A stretch of 64,000 nt of DNA, from contig JAQGDG010000152.1 in the NCBI GenBank assembly GCA_029844215.1, forward strand, positions 239,633 through 303,632, read 5' to 3'. Below are positions 35,188 to 47,789 of this stretch, piece after piece. The position numbers and the translations under genes were made by a program. The stretch's first letter is position 1. Every line of letters starts with the position of its first letter. The stretch is from Przewalskia tangutica (lineage: Eukaryota > Streptophyta > Magnoliopsida > Solanales > Solanaceae). Under the pieces are notes generated by a model that was not told the DNA's origin, did no database searches, and saw only the letters and a list, made by a program, of their open reading frames with translations.

Positions 35188-35769
35188 CTTTTGTCACGAC
35201 CCGACCCGGGCGCGGTGGTGCCTACACAGGCACCCGTTCGGTATCGTCGAGGAGAATAGCAGCGGAACATACACAACATAAACACAAGTGTAAATAATAT
35301 ACAACACGGGCTGGCGATGGGGCGCCTTCCATAATATAAACAAAGCCAAAAGTGCAACTTTACAACTCTGTTCTTACGTGACCACGTATGTGAATCTGGA
35401 CCTCTAGGAATAACAAGCGTGGCGGGACGGGGCCGCCATACCCACGAATGTACATAATCTACAACATCGGGAAAAAGCGTACCAAAAGAAAGACAAGCCT
35501 CGGAGAATGGAGCTTAGGCGTCCGGTAAATGATCCTAGAGTGTGGATCCATGACACCTTACCACTTTCTGCGGCATGAGCGGCCAGAAGAATTCGATTAC
35601 CTGATATGTACTAAGTATGTAAAGCGGAAAATCTTGTAATTACATCATAAGTCAAAACCAAAGCGGGAGACATGTATGAAAATCAAAATACGATGCTGTG
35701 CCTTGCTAACAATGAGAGTAAAATAGGTGTATACTTACAATGAAAAATAGGATTTGACATCCTACTCGC

Positions 35770-35940
35770 GGGACTATTTCACCGCGTAGGTCGTGGACTG
35801 CGTGAGGTATTCCTCGCATGGGACTATTTCACCGCGTAAGCCCTTACGGACTCGCGTGGTATTCCTCGCGTAAAGTGGGCGCGCGTGGGACTATTTCACC
35901 GCGTAAGCCACTTATGGACTCGCGTGAGGTATTCCTCGCG
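35770..35940. repeat. Tandem array in element 4 5' LTR, copy of 28022-28195
   Basis: Three units with GGGACTATTTCACCGCGTA at 35770, 35820 and 35887. Unit count and order are the same as in the paired LTR, so the array predates insertion. Confidence 0.85.
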
Positions 35941-36905
35941 TCGTGGTTAGCAAATCCACGGAAATATACAATGCCACAATCCGGGAATGACCCATGACGA
36001 ATAATATATCATTAGCCCAAATCAGCTATCACATAACATAAGCTCTATCGACTTATCATGCAATATATAATCAAGTTAAGAAATCCCTAACTTCTTACTA
36101 TTCTTGTTCATATACACTCTCATTTTAGTTTACCTAAGGCACTATCATGTCTTTTATAAAAATCCGAATTTAACCCAAAGTACTACGTCTTCTATGCTTT
36201 TAAAATGACTCATTTCATTATAAAACTTCCAAGATACTAATAGCGTAGTATCAGTGACAATTTCTTTTCAAGACAAGTCACAATACTTTTAGAAATAAAA
36301 TATGGCTTCTAAATCAAGTGACTCGTGTCTTATAAAACCTTAGGCAATTGATGCCTTAAAATCGAATTGCCTTCCATTAAATCAAGTCATTTATCTTTCC
36401 ATAAAGTCAATATAACCAACTCCCCATAAAGTCGTTATATTCACTTTATGCCTTAGTCATGTACAATTTCTATCGAGGACTTATACGTTTTAAAGCGACA
36501 CAAGTATTACATACTTTAAAATTCTTCAAGCCCCTTATCTTTAACAAGACTTAAGACATCTTTCATATTCTCAAAGAAGTGAGTTAAATCTCTAACTCAC
36601 CCGACGGCCTTCGTAAAACAAGTAGAGTATGTCAAAGTCTTGTCGTCTACCTACTATATCGTGAAACTAGTCATGCTCAAAGATAGGAAAAGTTCTACAT
36701 ACCTCGTCGGGTCAAACCACTTGCCAAGTACAAAGTCCACTGTAGTATGTCAACCTATAATGTTCATATCGTCTATTTAGGCCTTACTTGATCGTAGAAT
36801 ATCATAAGTGTTAAGTCCCTATATTCTACGGAAAATCGGACAGCCCTCCTTTGTATTTACTCACTTTGCCACCTCTTTCAAGTAGGAAATACAATAACCA
36901 AACAG

Positions 36906-37095
36906 CCCAATTGGCTCACAACAATATAAAGATAATCGATGCAAATGACTAACTAAACAGCCCCGATTGGCTCACAATCAATATAGCGGTAGTTGATGCA
37001 AATGACTAACTAAACCCCAATTGGCTCACAATCAATATAGCGGTAGTTCAATGCAAATGACTAACTAACATGACCCCAATTGGCTCACAATTTAT
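36906..37095. repeat. Tandem array in element 4 5' LTR, copy of 29166-29365
   Basis: CCCAATTGGCTCACAA units at about 36906, 36961, 37015 and 37074. Same count as in the other LTR. Confidence 0.87.
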
Positions 37096-38084
37096 ATTCA
37101 ACCCAAATTTGTAGCATAACATGATAACAAGTCGCATTTGATTATTATAACCGTAATCCTTAAGTCGATGACATGCGGCCGGTTCTAACAACGATTAAAT
37201 TGTAATTCAACTTAGTCATGGCTTATTTTACATTTCGGTTCAAGGCTATGATCAATCCATTATTCGAATAACTTCAATATAACAACTTCATGCTAGTAAC
37301 ATGCAAAGCTAACAACAATAAGCTAGCTATCCTTGTAATACTTTCAAAAAAACAAGATTATACCTCAAAGAGACCTAATCCAAGTCCAAATCCGAAATCG
37401 CTCCTTAGTAGTCTAGAACCTCTCCAAGCCACTTCAATCCGCTTGTTGAGACCCTTAGAACAACACCACCAATTAACCTTCAAATTTCCAAACAAAACCT
37501 AGAAAAACCCTTTAGGTTTTCGTTTGCGACTAACCAGAAATCACTCTTTGTCCAAGATTTTTCTATTGAGATATGCTTATAATACACATAAGAACCTTGG
37601 TTTAAAGTGTGGAAACAAAGGGACAAGAAACGAATTTTTTTCTTTTTCTCTCTAGTGAAAGCCGAGAGCCTTCCTTGTGTGGTCTTCAATTTTTGTGTAA
37701 AATTTTCTAAGTGTAATGTCCTCTCTTGCTACTAGTATAATATAAAGGGGTCATGGAGGGTTAAGATGCATCCAAATGTGAGGCTTGGATAAGCTCTTGG
37801 CAAGTCAAGACTTATTGACTAATTGACTTGGTCAAGTTTGTCATGCTACACACTTGCAAGACTTTAGCCTTAGAAGACTTGAGGGAAATGACCATAATGG
37901 CCATGCCATTTCGTCCAAGGCATATCTAAGGGGGGGGTGACACGTGTCGCCCTCCCATTCGTTACAATAGTACATTCTCCGACAATTCCATAATTTCCGA
38001 TAAATTTACAAGTCTCAAATCCTTAACATTTGTGAGTTCTTACTTACGTTCTTAAGGCATGTCCTGCAATTACGGGGTGTAACA

Positions 38085-38089
38085 TCGAT
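38085..38089. repeat. Target-site duplication of element 4 (right copy)
   Basis: TCGAT, matching 27444-27448. The element 3 LTR sequence resumes with ACTCGTCGCGAGG. Confidence 0.93.
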
Positions 38090-39845
38090 ACTCGTCGCGA
38101 GGTATGTGAACCTCTTCCTATCTCTTCTAGCATGATATGTGTGAACTATGTAGTACGGTAGACGTACATATGCTAAACGTATTTGATTGATTTAAAACAT
38201 AAAGTGTTATAACGGCTTTATGGGAAGTTGGTTATAACAGCCTTATGTTGGTAAGAAAATACTTGTGGTCTTTAAAAGGTAACTGATTTGGACTATAACT
38301 GGCTTGTTATGTGTTAATAAAGAACTTGAAGCATTTCAAAAGATTTTTGCATCATTTTGAAAGAAGAAGTAATACTTGGTTTTTGAAAAACTTAAGAGTT
38401 ATACTAGCTTTATGGGAAGTTAGGTATAACGGCTTAAGAATGTTTCTTGATTTGAAATCAGAATGTGTATCGACAAACCAACTGCAGCGTTAATAAGGAA
38501 ATGTTTTGACTAATTAAGTATTATTAAAACCAGTAGAAACTTCCATCTGCATAGAAGCTAAGATGAGACAAAATGATATTTCTAGATCACATTTCTTTGT
38601 AATAAGATTGTTATAAACAAGAATATCCTACTCACATATAAGACTTATGTTTCTCAGTTGTTTAAAAGAGAATTATATTCTTAAATGAATAAGACTATGA
38701 ACTCTGAAACCTTTCTAAAATAAGAAAGCGTGAACATTTGAAATTAGGCAAACTTGGGCGTTTGGAAAAGAATGTTGTTACTTGATTTTACAAAGGTAAG
38801 TGTTTTAGTTTATTTAAAAAGAGATCACTCTATTTTATACTACGGGTATTGTGTGACTTATGTGAAAGCAACGGGTCTTTTAAAAGATTTAATGTATGAA
38901 GTACTTTAGGGGTAGATACGAACTTGTTAGCTTAAAGTACCTTGTGTGAATAACTTGATTGTCTTTGGTTTGAGATAGCCTTGTAAATACTTTCTTGTTG
39001 ATGTGATAAGTGAAAATGTTAGGATGCTACGTGTGTTAGTATCTTGTGTGATCGTGTTGTAAGGGGTCATTCTTGTTGTGCTTACGTTGTTAAGCGTTAA
39101 GCCCGTTGTACTATTATTGTATCACATACCCTTTGACTTATTATACAGGGCTTGCCACCCGATGCGGTCTTTCACGGCTATGCGGTCCTCGTGACTATGT
39201 GAGTGCGGTAGCTCGAGATTGATCATTCGGGTGTTTAGCACGATGCGGGGATTCCCTATGCGGTCTGTTGAGACTATGCGGTCTTTTGAGACTATGCGGG
39301 TTGCGGGAGCCTAGGCGGATACGAGGTTAGCGCCCGATGCGGGGTATACCTCGGTGATGCAGGACCATGATTCGAGAATACCTCATGCGGGTCCGTGTGT
39401 GACCTATGCGGAGCTGCGAGAGTTCGAGGATAGGCCGCATTGATATTGCGGGCGAGTGGCGGCCGATCATGTGGTGCGGTCTAGAAAGACCTCGGGATCT
39501 GGTTGTGGTATTTTTGATGCTGTGGGTCTTAGTAGTCGGCTATGCCTTCGTACTTGCCCGTCACGGTTTTATTGTGATAACTTTGAGGCGTGAGTCACGA
39601 CTTGTGAGGCTGCTTATTTGTTGTGGCGTAGTTTGCTTATCATACATGTCTCTGCTTTATAGACTATTATGATTTCATTTCTGATATTTTTAGTTTCACA
39701 TACTCGGTTTTGTTGTCTTGACCTCCCGGGGCTGCGTTCAATCTGCATGAGTTGAGGTACACGCGATCGTTGATCCTAGCTCTCGAGTCACGATTTGACG
39801 TTTGGGAAGCTCCGTTTCTCCGGAGGCTTATCAGTGGTATAGTCC
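38085..39845 (+). repeat. 3' LTR of element 3, second part
   Basis: Continues the LTR from offset about 1360, equivalent to 21405-23150 in the 5' LTR. Contains the doubled TTTATGGGAAGTT module and the ATGCGG cluster (39155-39480). It ends abruptly at GGTATAGTCC (39845) without the last 280 or so bases or the GTCGTGACA terminus. Confidence 0.88.
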
Positions 39846-39909
39846 GTTACAAGGCTATTACAAACCAATACAATCAAGTTACAAGGCTATTACAAACCAA
39901 TACAATCAA
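39846..39909. repeat. 32-base tandem duplication at the inversion junction
   Basis: GTTACAAGGCTATTACAAACC... repeated perfectly twice (39846-39877 and 39878-39909). Other LTR copies of this region (8910, 14966, 22268) have a single unit. Confidence 0.9.
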
Positions 39910-42084
39910 GTTATTCACACAAGGTACTTTCTACTAACAAGTTTGGGTACCTATCCCCAAAGTACTTCATACATTAAATCTTTAAAAGATACGTTACTTC
40001 ACAAAACCACACAATACGTAGTATATGAAAGCAGTGATTATCTTCTTAAAGTAAATCAATTACTTCTCTTTGTAAAATCAAGTAGCAACATTCCTTTCGA
40101 TGTTCAAGTTTGCCTAATTTCCAATGTTCCAGTTTGCCTAATTTCCAATGTTCAAGTTTCTCATTTTAGAAAGGTTTTGTAGCTCATAGTCTTATTCATT
40201 TAAGAATATAATTCTCCTTTAAACAATCTGAGAAACATAAGCCTTATATGTGAGTAGGATATTCTTGTTTATAACAATCTTATTACAGCAGCCATGATCT
40301 AGGAAATATCATTTTGTCTCATCGTAGCTTCATGCGGATGGAAGTTTCTCTTTGGTTTAATAATACTTAATTATTAAAAACATTTCCTTATTAATGTATT
40401 TGCGGTGGTTTGTCGATACACATTCTGATTTCCAAAATCAGTAAAACATTCTTAAGCCGTTATACCTAACTTTCCATAAAGCTAGTATAACTCTTAAGTT
40501 TTCTAAAAAAATCAAGTATTACCTCTTCTTTCAAAATGATTCAAAAATCTTTTGAAATACTTCAAGTTCTTTATTAACACATAACAAGCTTATAGTTCAA
40601 ATCGATTTACCTTTTAAAAGCCACAAGTATTTTCTTACCAACATAAAGTGTTATAACCAACTTCCCATAAAGCCGTTATAACACTTTATGTTTTAAATAA
40701 TCAAATACATTTAGCACAAATGCGTCTCAGTACTACATAGTTCACACATATCATGCTAGAAGAGATAGGAAGAGGTTCACATACCTCGCGACGAGTATCG
40801 ACTAATAGCAAACGCTCAAGTACTTCCAATCGGCTACTCCTTTAAGCCAAGTAGATCGCGCCACGTAGTACTTCAACCTATAAGGCCACAAGCGCTTATT
40901 AACATTTAGATCCGCCGTAGAACATTCTACGAAAATTGCGCCTCCCCCAATGGCGTAAATCTCCTCTCTATCGAGGCGGCTATCAAGCCAACCGTGGGGA
41001 ATTTGCGTCTAACGGGCGTATGCGATTCTACTACAGCAATGCTACAAGTCTCATGTCTGATCCCATGTAATTCTGATTCGATTCTCTTCTTTAAATTGAG
41101 CTTAAGTCCAAGGACATTGCCACAATACTAAGTTCGATTCTATATATAGTATACTTCAACTATATATTCTAATAACATCACGATCTCAATTACAATAGGG
41201 GACAAGATAATTACCTCGATAAGCCCATAATTATCAGAAATGCAGATGTCGATCCTTATGATGCTTCGCTCTACTCCGGTGCTCAACGCTCCAAACCACC
41301 GCTTAGAAGTTCTAACCAACTTCTATACAATACTCAGACTATGGAGATTTTCCTTAGGGTTTGGTTTTGTGATTGTGGGAAGTATAATAGTATTTTGGGC
41401 TCTTCGTATAGGTATAACCTTAGAATACAACAAGGTATCTGGCTAAGGTAATTTGGGCATTATAACAATACTTTTGAGTATTTCTACCAAGAGGGGTGTA
41501 TTATACGAGACAACTAGGCTAAGGGGTGTATACCCCTCGGCCTACCCACTAGGGGGTACTCTCGGCCAGGGAAGCTCTCGGCGAGGCCTTCTCAAAGGGG
41601 AGGGGCGAGAACTACACTACAAAGGGGAGGATTTCACACTTAGGAAATTTTAGGCATGGATGAAGACGTCTTCCCAAGGGGGTATTTATAGGTCTAGCAA
41701 AGGCCAACCAATGGCGAATCTTGCCAAGTCTGCAAGGCAAGTGTAGGGCAAGATCTTGCCAAGTGCACTTATCCATCTACCACCAAAATATCCTACCAAC
41801 CCCGGCCAAACAATGGCCATTCGGCCCCCTTCTGCAAGGTGTTCCAATGAGAGGGTGACAAGTGTCGCCTCTTGGTCCAAAATGTTTCGTCTCTCGGAAA
41901 AATCCATAAAAATTAAAAATGACATAGCCGGAAATTCCCCTACGAAAGCTGTGGAAACGTTTCGTCGAAAAGCGACTCTAATCGGGTGTTGTGAACAAAA
42001 AGAATTCGGCCAAGCCTAAATCACAAGTTCAAATGTTTCTACGTACGTCCTTACGTACATACTCTGGAAATACGGGGTATAACA
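39846..42084 (-). repeat. Inverted LTR fragment of the element 2/3 family
   Basis: Read on the minus strand, this is offset 1 (TGTTATACCCCG at 42084) to about 2240 of an element-2/3-type LTR. Its TATA-like box is at 41683-41690 (minus). It is fused directly to the truncated plus-strand LTR at 39845. Both lack the distal LTR end, so they form a head-on inverted pair. A 32-base sequence is tandemly doubled exactly at the junction. Confidence 0.85.
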
Positions 42085-42612
42085 AAGGCCCCGCCGTACC
42101 CCTGAATATACATAGCCATGACAACTCCGGAACATTGGAGCCATCTCAAAATCTTGAACCGGGATCCTAAGCTCGCGGATCCACAGTGTGTACCTAAACT
42201 GCGGACATGACGCATGGCCAGAAAGTCGATACAAGTGCGAATATGGAGCGAAATAAAATCGATGCAGATCATAAGCGTACAAAAGAATGAGGGCAAGTAT
42301 AAAAGTACATACGGATCTGCGTGTCATTACCACTCATGAACTTAATTGCACATCATTATCTTTTCCATTCCATTAAGAGTTATAGCCATATCTTACGTAC
42401 GTAGAAGTCGTTAAGTTCATTACCATCTAACTTACTTATGTTTCATAACATAATCCGGCCCTTATGGAGGGGCGCATATACTACCGACCCGATGCGGGGC
42501 GCGATCAAATCACACAAATATCAAAGCGTGCAGTGGGATCCATCATCACTGTATGACTATAAGTGTAAAATATAACCATGTGGCGCTTGTGGCATCCCAC
42601 CTTCAGCGTACC

Positions 42613-42678
<66 letters not shown>

Positions 42679-42805
42679 CGACGCATGCCCCGGAATCCCT
42701 CATTGTATAAGCATGGCCATAACGTGCCCTCGACATCCCTCATCGTAGGTGCAGGTCTTCATGGGGAGCTAGCCCATGGAGTAATAGTCGTACATAGCAT
42801 GGTCG
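42085..42805 (-). repeat. Minus-strand LTR fragment, family with (AT)n
   Basis: Begins AAGGCCCCGCCGTACCCC and repeats again at about 43062-43800, so it is a second, 5'-clipped copy of the next LTR. It contains the long (AT)n tract and stops at CATGGTCG, where the next LTR begins. Confidence 0.7.
42619..42677. repeat. (AT)n microsatellite, about 59 bases
   Basis: A pure alternating AT run. The equivalent positions in the neighbouring LTR copy (43632-43642, 43744-43758) carry only short AT runs, so it expanded in this copy. Confidence 0.97.
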
Positions 42806-45187
42806 TGTCACGACCCGACCCCGGGACGCGACTAGTGCCCTACCTGGGCACCCTTCTAATCATACAACATAGTAAACTGCGGAAGATAAATAACACACAT
42901 TTTTTTTCTTTTAAAACCAAGGCAAAACCGATAAAGCTGCCATAATATGAATCACCCAAAAAGGGCTTACACTATCCAAAAAATGTAATTTCAACTCTAA
43001 CCAGTCCAGCCCACATGTGAATACAGACCTCTAAGATTTTGACCAATACTATGACGGGACAAGGCCCCGCCGTACCCCTGAATATACATAGCCATGACGA
43101 CAAGCTCCGGAACATTGGAGCCATCTCAAATGCGGAACCAGGATCCTAAGCTCGCGGATCCACAACTGTGTACCTACACCTGCGGACATGAACGCGGCCC
43201 GAAGAAGTCGATTACAAGTGCGAATATGGAACAAAAATAAAAATCTGATAAATGATCATAAGCGTACAAAAGAATGACAGGGGCAAGTATAAAAAGTACA
43301 TACCAGATCCTGCCGTGTCATTACCACTTACGAACTTAATTGCACATCATTATCTTTTCCATTCCATTAAGAGTTATAGCCATATCTTACGTACATACTT
43401 AGGAGAAGTCATTAAGTTCATTTACATCTAACTTACTTATCTTTCATAACATAATCCGGCCCTTTATGGAGGGACGCATATACTACCCGGCCCAATCTGG
43501 GACGCGATCAAGTCACACAAATATCAAAGCGTGCCCGTGGAATCCCCCATCACTACCGACAGTCATAAGTGTAAAATATAACCATGTGACGCGCCCGTGG
43601 CATCCACCTCAGCGTCGTACATACACAATACATATATATATCTCCGCGCGTGGAATCGCATCACTGCCGACGGTATAAGTGTAACATATAACCATGTGGC
43701 GTGCGTGGCATCTTACCTCATTGTCGGCGTACATATACAACACATATATATATATATAACGGCCGCGTGCCGGAATCCTCATCGTATAAGCGTAGCCATA
43801 ACGTGCCTCGGCGTCCCTCATCGTAGGTGCGGTCTTCGTGAGCTAGCCCGTGGAGTAATAATATAACATGCCCGGAATCCTCATCGTGGGTACATGTCTT
43901 CGTGGGAGCTAGCCCGTGGAGTAATAATCGTCATAGCATGGTCACGTGCCGGAATCCTAAATCGTATAAGCGTGTCCATGGGTAATAAAACAAATCAGGA
44001 ATCTAACCCTCCTCGGTCACATGCCGGAATCCCATCGTATAAGCGTGTCGGAGTAATACAAATAATGGAAGCATACGTGGAATCACATCAGCTGTCGATG
44101 CGTCGAGTAAACTTACAACAAGGCGGTGACCTAACCGAGAGTCACGACAACGTAAACATATAATACTTGCACTCAAAGCTATCACAAGCAAACATAGGCA
44201 AGTTCATTAAACCTTTAGACTTCCATTTTTATAAACTCATGGCACTTTCGTTTCCACATAAAAATCCGGGAATTTAACCCAAAGTACTACTTACTTCCAT
44301 TCTTTTCAAAAGTCTCGTTTTATATAAAACCCCAAGATACTAACACGTAGTATCAGCGTGTCTATTTTTCAAAGTAAGTTACTACACTTTTAGAAACTCA
44401 TTTCAAAGCTTGAAACCAAGTAACTTCAAATTTTCACAATCTAGGCGACTTATGCCCATTAATCAAAATAGACAACTTTCTTAACCTTCCATAAAACCGT
44501 TATAACCAACTTCCCATAAAACCGTTATAACCCTTTATGGTTTTAGACAATTTCATTCCTTTTTCAACCAAGAGACTTATACTTTTAAAACCAAGTATCA
44601 TATACTTTCAAATCAATTTTCTTAACTTCCAAAATACTTCAAGTCTCTTAACTTTAGAAATCAAGTTTCTTAACCTATAAATCTCAAGTAACTCACACCT
44701 TTTAAAACAAGATACTTCCCTTAAATCATGTCATTTTTTCCTTTAAGAATCAAGTTTCATTACTTGAAAATAATTCTCTCAACCTTTTAGGAATCAAAGG
44801 TTCATAGTCTTAAAACTTCATAACGTAAATTCTTTAAGTGAAGTACATATGCCTTATGTGTGTGAGTAGATTATACTTGTTTATAACGATCTTATTAAAG
44901 CAGCCATGATCTAGAAAATGTAATACAATTTTGTCTTATCTTAGCTTCTATGCAGATGGAGAATTCTACTTGTTTTAATATAATTATCGTCATTACATTT
45001 TCCTTTATTAACGCTGCAATAGCTTGTTCGATACTTATTCTCATTCGTGCCGTAAATTAGCCAAGTCAAATTGGCTCCAAATACCTCCTAACGACTCTTA
45101 CCAACATCCCCCATAAGACTTGGTAAGAACTTAGGATATCTTAGACATAACCCTTACGTAGAGTAAATCAACATACATACTTCTTAA
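42806..45187 (-). repeat. Minus-strand LTR, incomplete
   Basis: Starts TGTCACGACCCGACCCCGG at 42806 and runs through a tandem-repeat zone (43490-44060) into AT-rich LTR sequence. That includes CATAAAACCGTTATAACC twice near 44500-44530, the reverse of the module seen in other LTRs. It is cut at 45187 by another LTR start. No coding sequence. Confidence 0.7.
43490..44060. repeat. Degenerate tandem-repeat zone in the LTR
   Basis: Alternating short units with the themes CGTGGAATC-CATCACTG, TATAAGTGTAACATATAACCATGTGGCG, and GTGCCGGAATCCTCATCGTATAAGCGT. Each recurs two to four times with changed spacing. Read in reverse, the last theme resembles the ATGCGG/GGAATACC cluster of the other LTR families. 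Confidence 0.6.
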
Positions 45188-45906
45188 TGTCACGACCCGT
45201 TCCGGGGCCCGTGACTGGTGCCTTACCCGGGCACCCAAGTAGACATACATCAGAGTAATCAGCGGAATATAAAACAAAACATGAAACAAAATGAAGTGAG
45301 AAACAGTTTTTCTGAGAAAAGTTGCCTTCCGGCATATATATAAACATAAAACTTGAACTCGAGCGATTACATCCTTTTACAAACTACGCCCATATGATCT
45401 ACAGACCTCTAAGAGTTTTATAACAACAACGGGGCGGGGCGGGTAAGGCCGTGGCGGTGCCTTGCGGGCACCCAGTAGACATACATCGAGTAATCGGCGG
45501 AATATAAAACAAAACATGAAACAAAATGAAGTGAAAGCTTGATTTTTACGAGAAAAGTTGCCTTAGGCATATATATAAACATAAAACTTGAACTCGAGCG
45601 ATTCATCCTTTTACAAACTCTGCCCATGCGATTTACTGAGACCTCTAAGAGTTTTATAACAACAACGACGGGACGGGGCCCGCGTACCACGAATGTAAGT
45701 ACACTCTGATGACATGGGACTATACGAATAAGCCTCGGAGAAAGCGGAGCTTCCCAGCATGGTGTGATCCTATGGCGAGGATCGGCGATCGTGTACCTCT
45801 ACTGCGGCATGACGCGGCCCGAAAGGAGTCGATCTGGCAATTGCAGTATGGCCCGAAAATATTGTAAATGAAATCATAGTAGTCTATATAAAGCGGAGAC
45901 ATGTAT
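45188..45906 (-). repeat. LTR 3'-end fragment with internal duplication
   Basis: Starts TGTCACGACCCGTTCCGG at 45188, closely like 19183. After 45437 the sequence falls back to the beginning (GGCGGTGCCTTGCGGGCACC) and repeats about 235 bases, up to about 45670, before continuing. The junction shares a GGGGCGG-like microhomology, which suggests a tandem duplication. Cut at 45906 by the next LTR. Confidence 0.7.
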
Positions 45907-47254
45907 TGTCATGGCCGATCCGGGCGTGGTGGTGCCTTACCCGGGCACCTAGTGATACAACATCAGAGAAAATCAACGGAAATAAAAACTTAAACATGAA
46001 ACAAGAGATAAAGTATGAAACGGGCTAACCAAAATGGTCACCTTCCTGAATATATACATATATATATCAACCTGAACAGTTAAATCCTTTTAAAAAACCA
46101 CACGCCTGATCTACAGACCTCAAGAATGTAACCATAACTATGGCCGGACGGGGCCCGCCATACCTACGAATGTACAAGTAACTACAGCGGACTATACGAA
46201 AGATAAGCCTCGGAGAAGCGGAGCTTTCCAAAGCATTTGGTGTGATCTAGGCGCGGATCCTGGCCGATGTACCTACACTGCGGCGTGAGCGGCCACGAAG
46301 AGTCGATCTGGCGGTACCAGTATGTGAAGCGTAAATCGTAAATGAAATCATAATAGTCTATATAAAGCGGAGACATGTATGATAGCAAACTACGATCCGT
46401 AATATATAAGCGATCGTCAGTCGAGGACTCGCGCCTCGAGTCATTACTCAAGTATAACAATGGGTCTCACGCCCACAACATCAATCGTGCCGTGGAATAC
46501 CTTCCTCACTGCCGGATCTATGATATAATCACACTAAAAGTACCACGTGAACACTAGGTCCACGCTGTGTCATATGCCGTACTAACAATACTATACAACC
46601 AAACCACGAAGGCGACACGGGCAAGTACGGCCAACTACGGATACCAAGCTGCGCGCGCTTGTGGCGGAGCAAATCTGAGGCTAACTACAGTACAGGCGTG
46701 TCGTGAGACTTCGCCACTAAAGCGAGCAGGGCAAGTCACGAAGGCTAACTACCAGTACGAGGCGAATCAGCCACGAGGCGGGCAAGTCACGAAAGCCAAC
46801 CACGGATACCAAGGTCGAATCGGTAAAACCTCATGAAGAGCTAGTCCATGGAATAACACTACCAGGAAAGCGAACCTCATCGTGGCGCATACGTGGACTA
46901 TCCGTCAGTCGGTATGCCCGTGGACTATCATAGTGGAAGCATGCAGTGGCGCTCATCGTGTTAGTATGTCCAAAATGATCAAGAATAACACGACTGACCC
47001 TCCATCGAGAGATGCGGTAACATAAGAATACAACACTTGCACAATCAAGGCTATCGCACGCAAACATAGGCACGTTACACACAACTCAAGGTACTTTCAT
47101 TTTATGACAAGTCCAGGTTTTAATCCCCAAAGTACTACGTATGTTAAATTCTTTTTAGAAGATCCATTTCTTTTACAAAAGTCACCCGATACCCGTAGTA
47201 TCAAAATAAAGTGACTAACATTTTAATTAAACCAAAACAACTTCCAGACTTTCC
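45907..47254 (-). repeat. Minus-strand LTR fragment hosting the LINE
   Basis: Starts TGTCATGGCCGATCCGGGCG at 45907, continues with CGGAGAAGCGGAGCTTTCC at 46213, and ends in AT-rich sequence at the LINE poly(T). Between 46590 and 46830 are degenerate units of the type GGGCAAGTCACGAAGGCTAACTA. The part beyond the LINE is not found in the window. Confidence 0.7.
46590..46830. repeat. Degenerate tandem repeat, about 65-75 base units
   Basis: The theme GGCGGGCAAGTCACGAAGGC followed by CAACTACGGATACCAAG occurs at about 46617, 46730 and 46778 with changing spacing. It explains the 89-codon open frame here, which is not a gene. Confidence 0.6.
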
Positions 47255-47268
47255 TTTTTTTTTTTTTT
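47255..47268 (-). other. LINE poly(A) tail
   Basis: A run of 14 T on the plus strand marks the 3' end of the minus-strand LINE. The LINE 3' UTR follows to about 47790. Confidence 0.88.
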
Positions 47269-47789
47269 AGGTAAATGCAAATATTATTACTAATAACGAA
47301 AAGAAAATGGATACAATCAGTCGTTGAGGTATCTCAAGCCTCAACGTAAAGTAAACAAGAAGTGAGGGAGGGGAGGGGTGGTCACTCAAATGGTGCCATT
47401 ACAAGAGGGGATAAAATCATAGAGAACTCTATAAGATGTTGTTTTTATTCTTGCAATGACCTCTTCTGCCGGAAAGCTTGTGCCTTCAAAGAGCAATGTG
47501 TTTCTTGCCCTCCAAATCTCAAAGACCACTATGCAAAAAGTAAGCAAAATAGCTTTGGCTCGAATGCTTGTCATGGTGATCTTTCTTAATCCAGCAAGGA
47601 GCTTTCAGTTGTCATCGCTCTTCTAATGCCCAACCAATCTTTTATGTGCTTCCAAATCATGTGTGTGTAGGGGCAAGTAAAGAAGAGGTGTTCCCTTGTT
47701 TCATTAGCTTGCTTGCAGAACCCGCAAGACTTATCCTCCAAGTTGAGATATGAAAGAGTATCCTTTGTAGCTAGCCGCTTTCTACAATT

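Larger units (their letters stand above)
27449..38084 (-). mobile_element. Element 4: complete Ty3/Gypsy element, Tekay/Del-like chromovirus
   Basis: A complete 10.6-kb minus-strand insertion in the 3' LTR of element 3. 3' LTR 27449-30322, internal region 30323-35191 (4.87 kb), 5' LTR 35192-38084, 5-bp TSD. Pol order on the minus strand is gag, protease, RT, RNase H, integrase, chromodomain-like tail, which defines Ty3/Gypsy. The tail phrase LSYEE...AILDR and the TWEA end are typical of Tekay/Del chromoviruses, but lineage is inferred from short motifs. All frames are broken, so it is non-autonomous now. Confidence 0.95.
35192..38084 (-). repeat. 5' LTR of element 4 (2.89 kb)
   Basis: TGTCACGACCCGACCCGG at 35192 to GGTGTAACA at 38084. 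It is nearly identical to 27449-30322 apart from short indels. G-box at 37939-37948, AT-rich TATA candidate at 37736-37746 (minus). Confidence 0.94.
20047..39845 (+). mobile_element. Element 3: non-autonomous Ty3/Gypsy LTR element, 3' LTR split by element 4
   Basis: 5' LTR 20047-23445, internal region 23446-26083 (2.64 kb), 3' LTR in two parts, 26084-27448 and 38085-39845. It lacks the final 280 or so bases because an inverted LTR piece begins at 39846. Structure and sequence are those of element 2. The 5 bases before it are GTCTT (20042-20046); the matching duplication on the right is lost. The 5' LTR keeps the uninterrupted element-4 target site (TAGTCGATACTCG at 21403). Confidence 0.92.

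Noticed and set aside
42619..42677. (AT)n tract as a replication origin or cruciform regulatory element
   Set aside because: Simple-sequence expansion inside an LTR fragment explains it. No other origin features are near.
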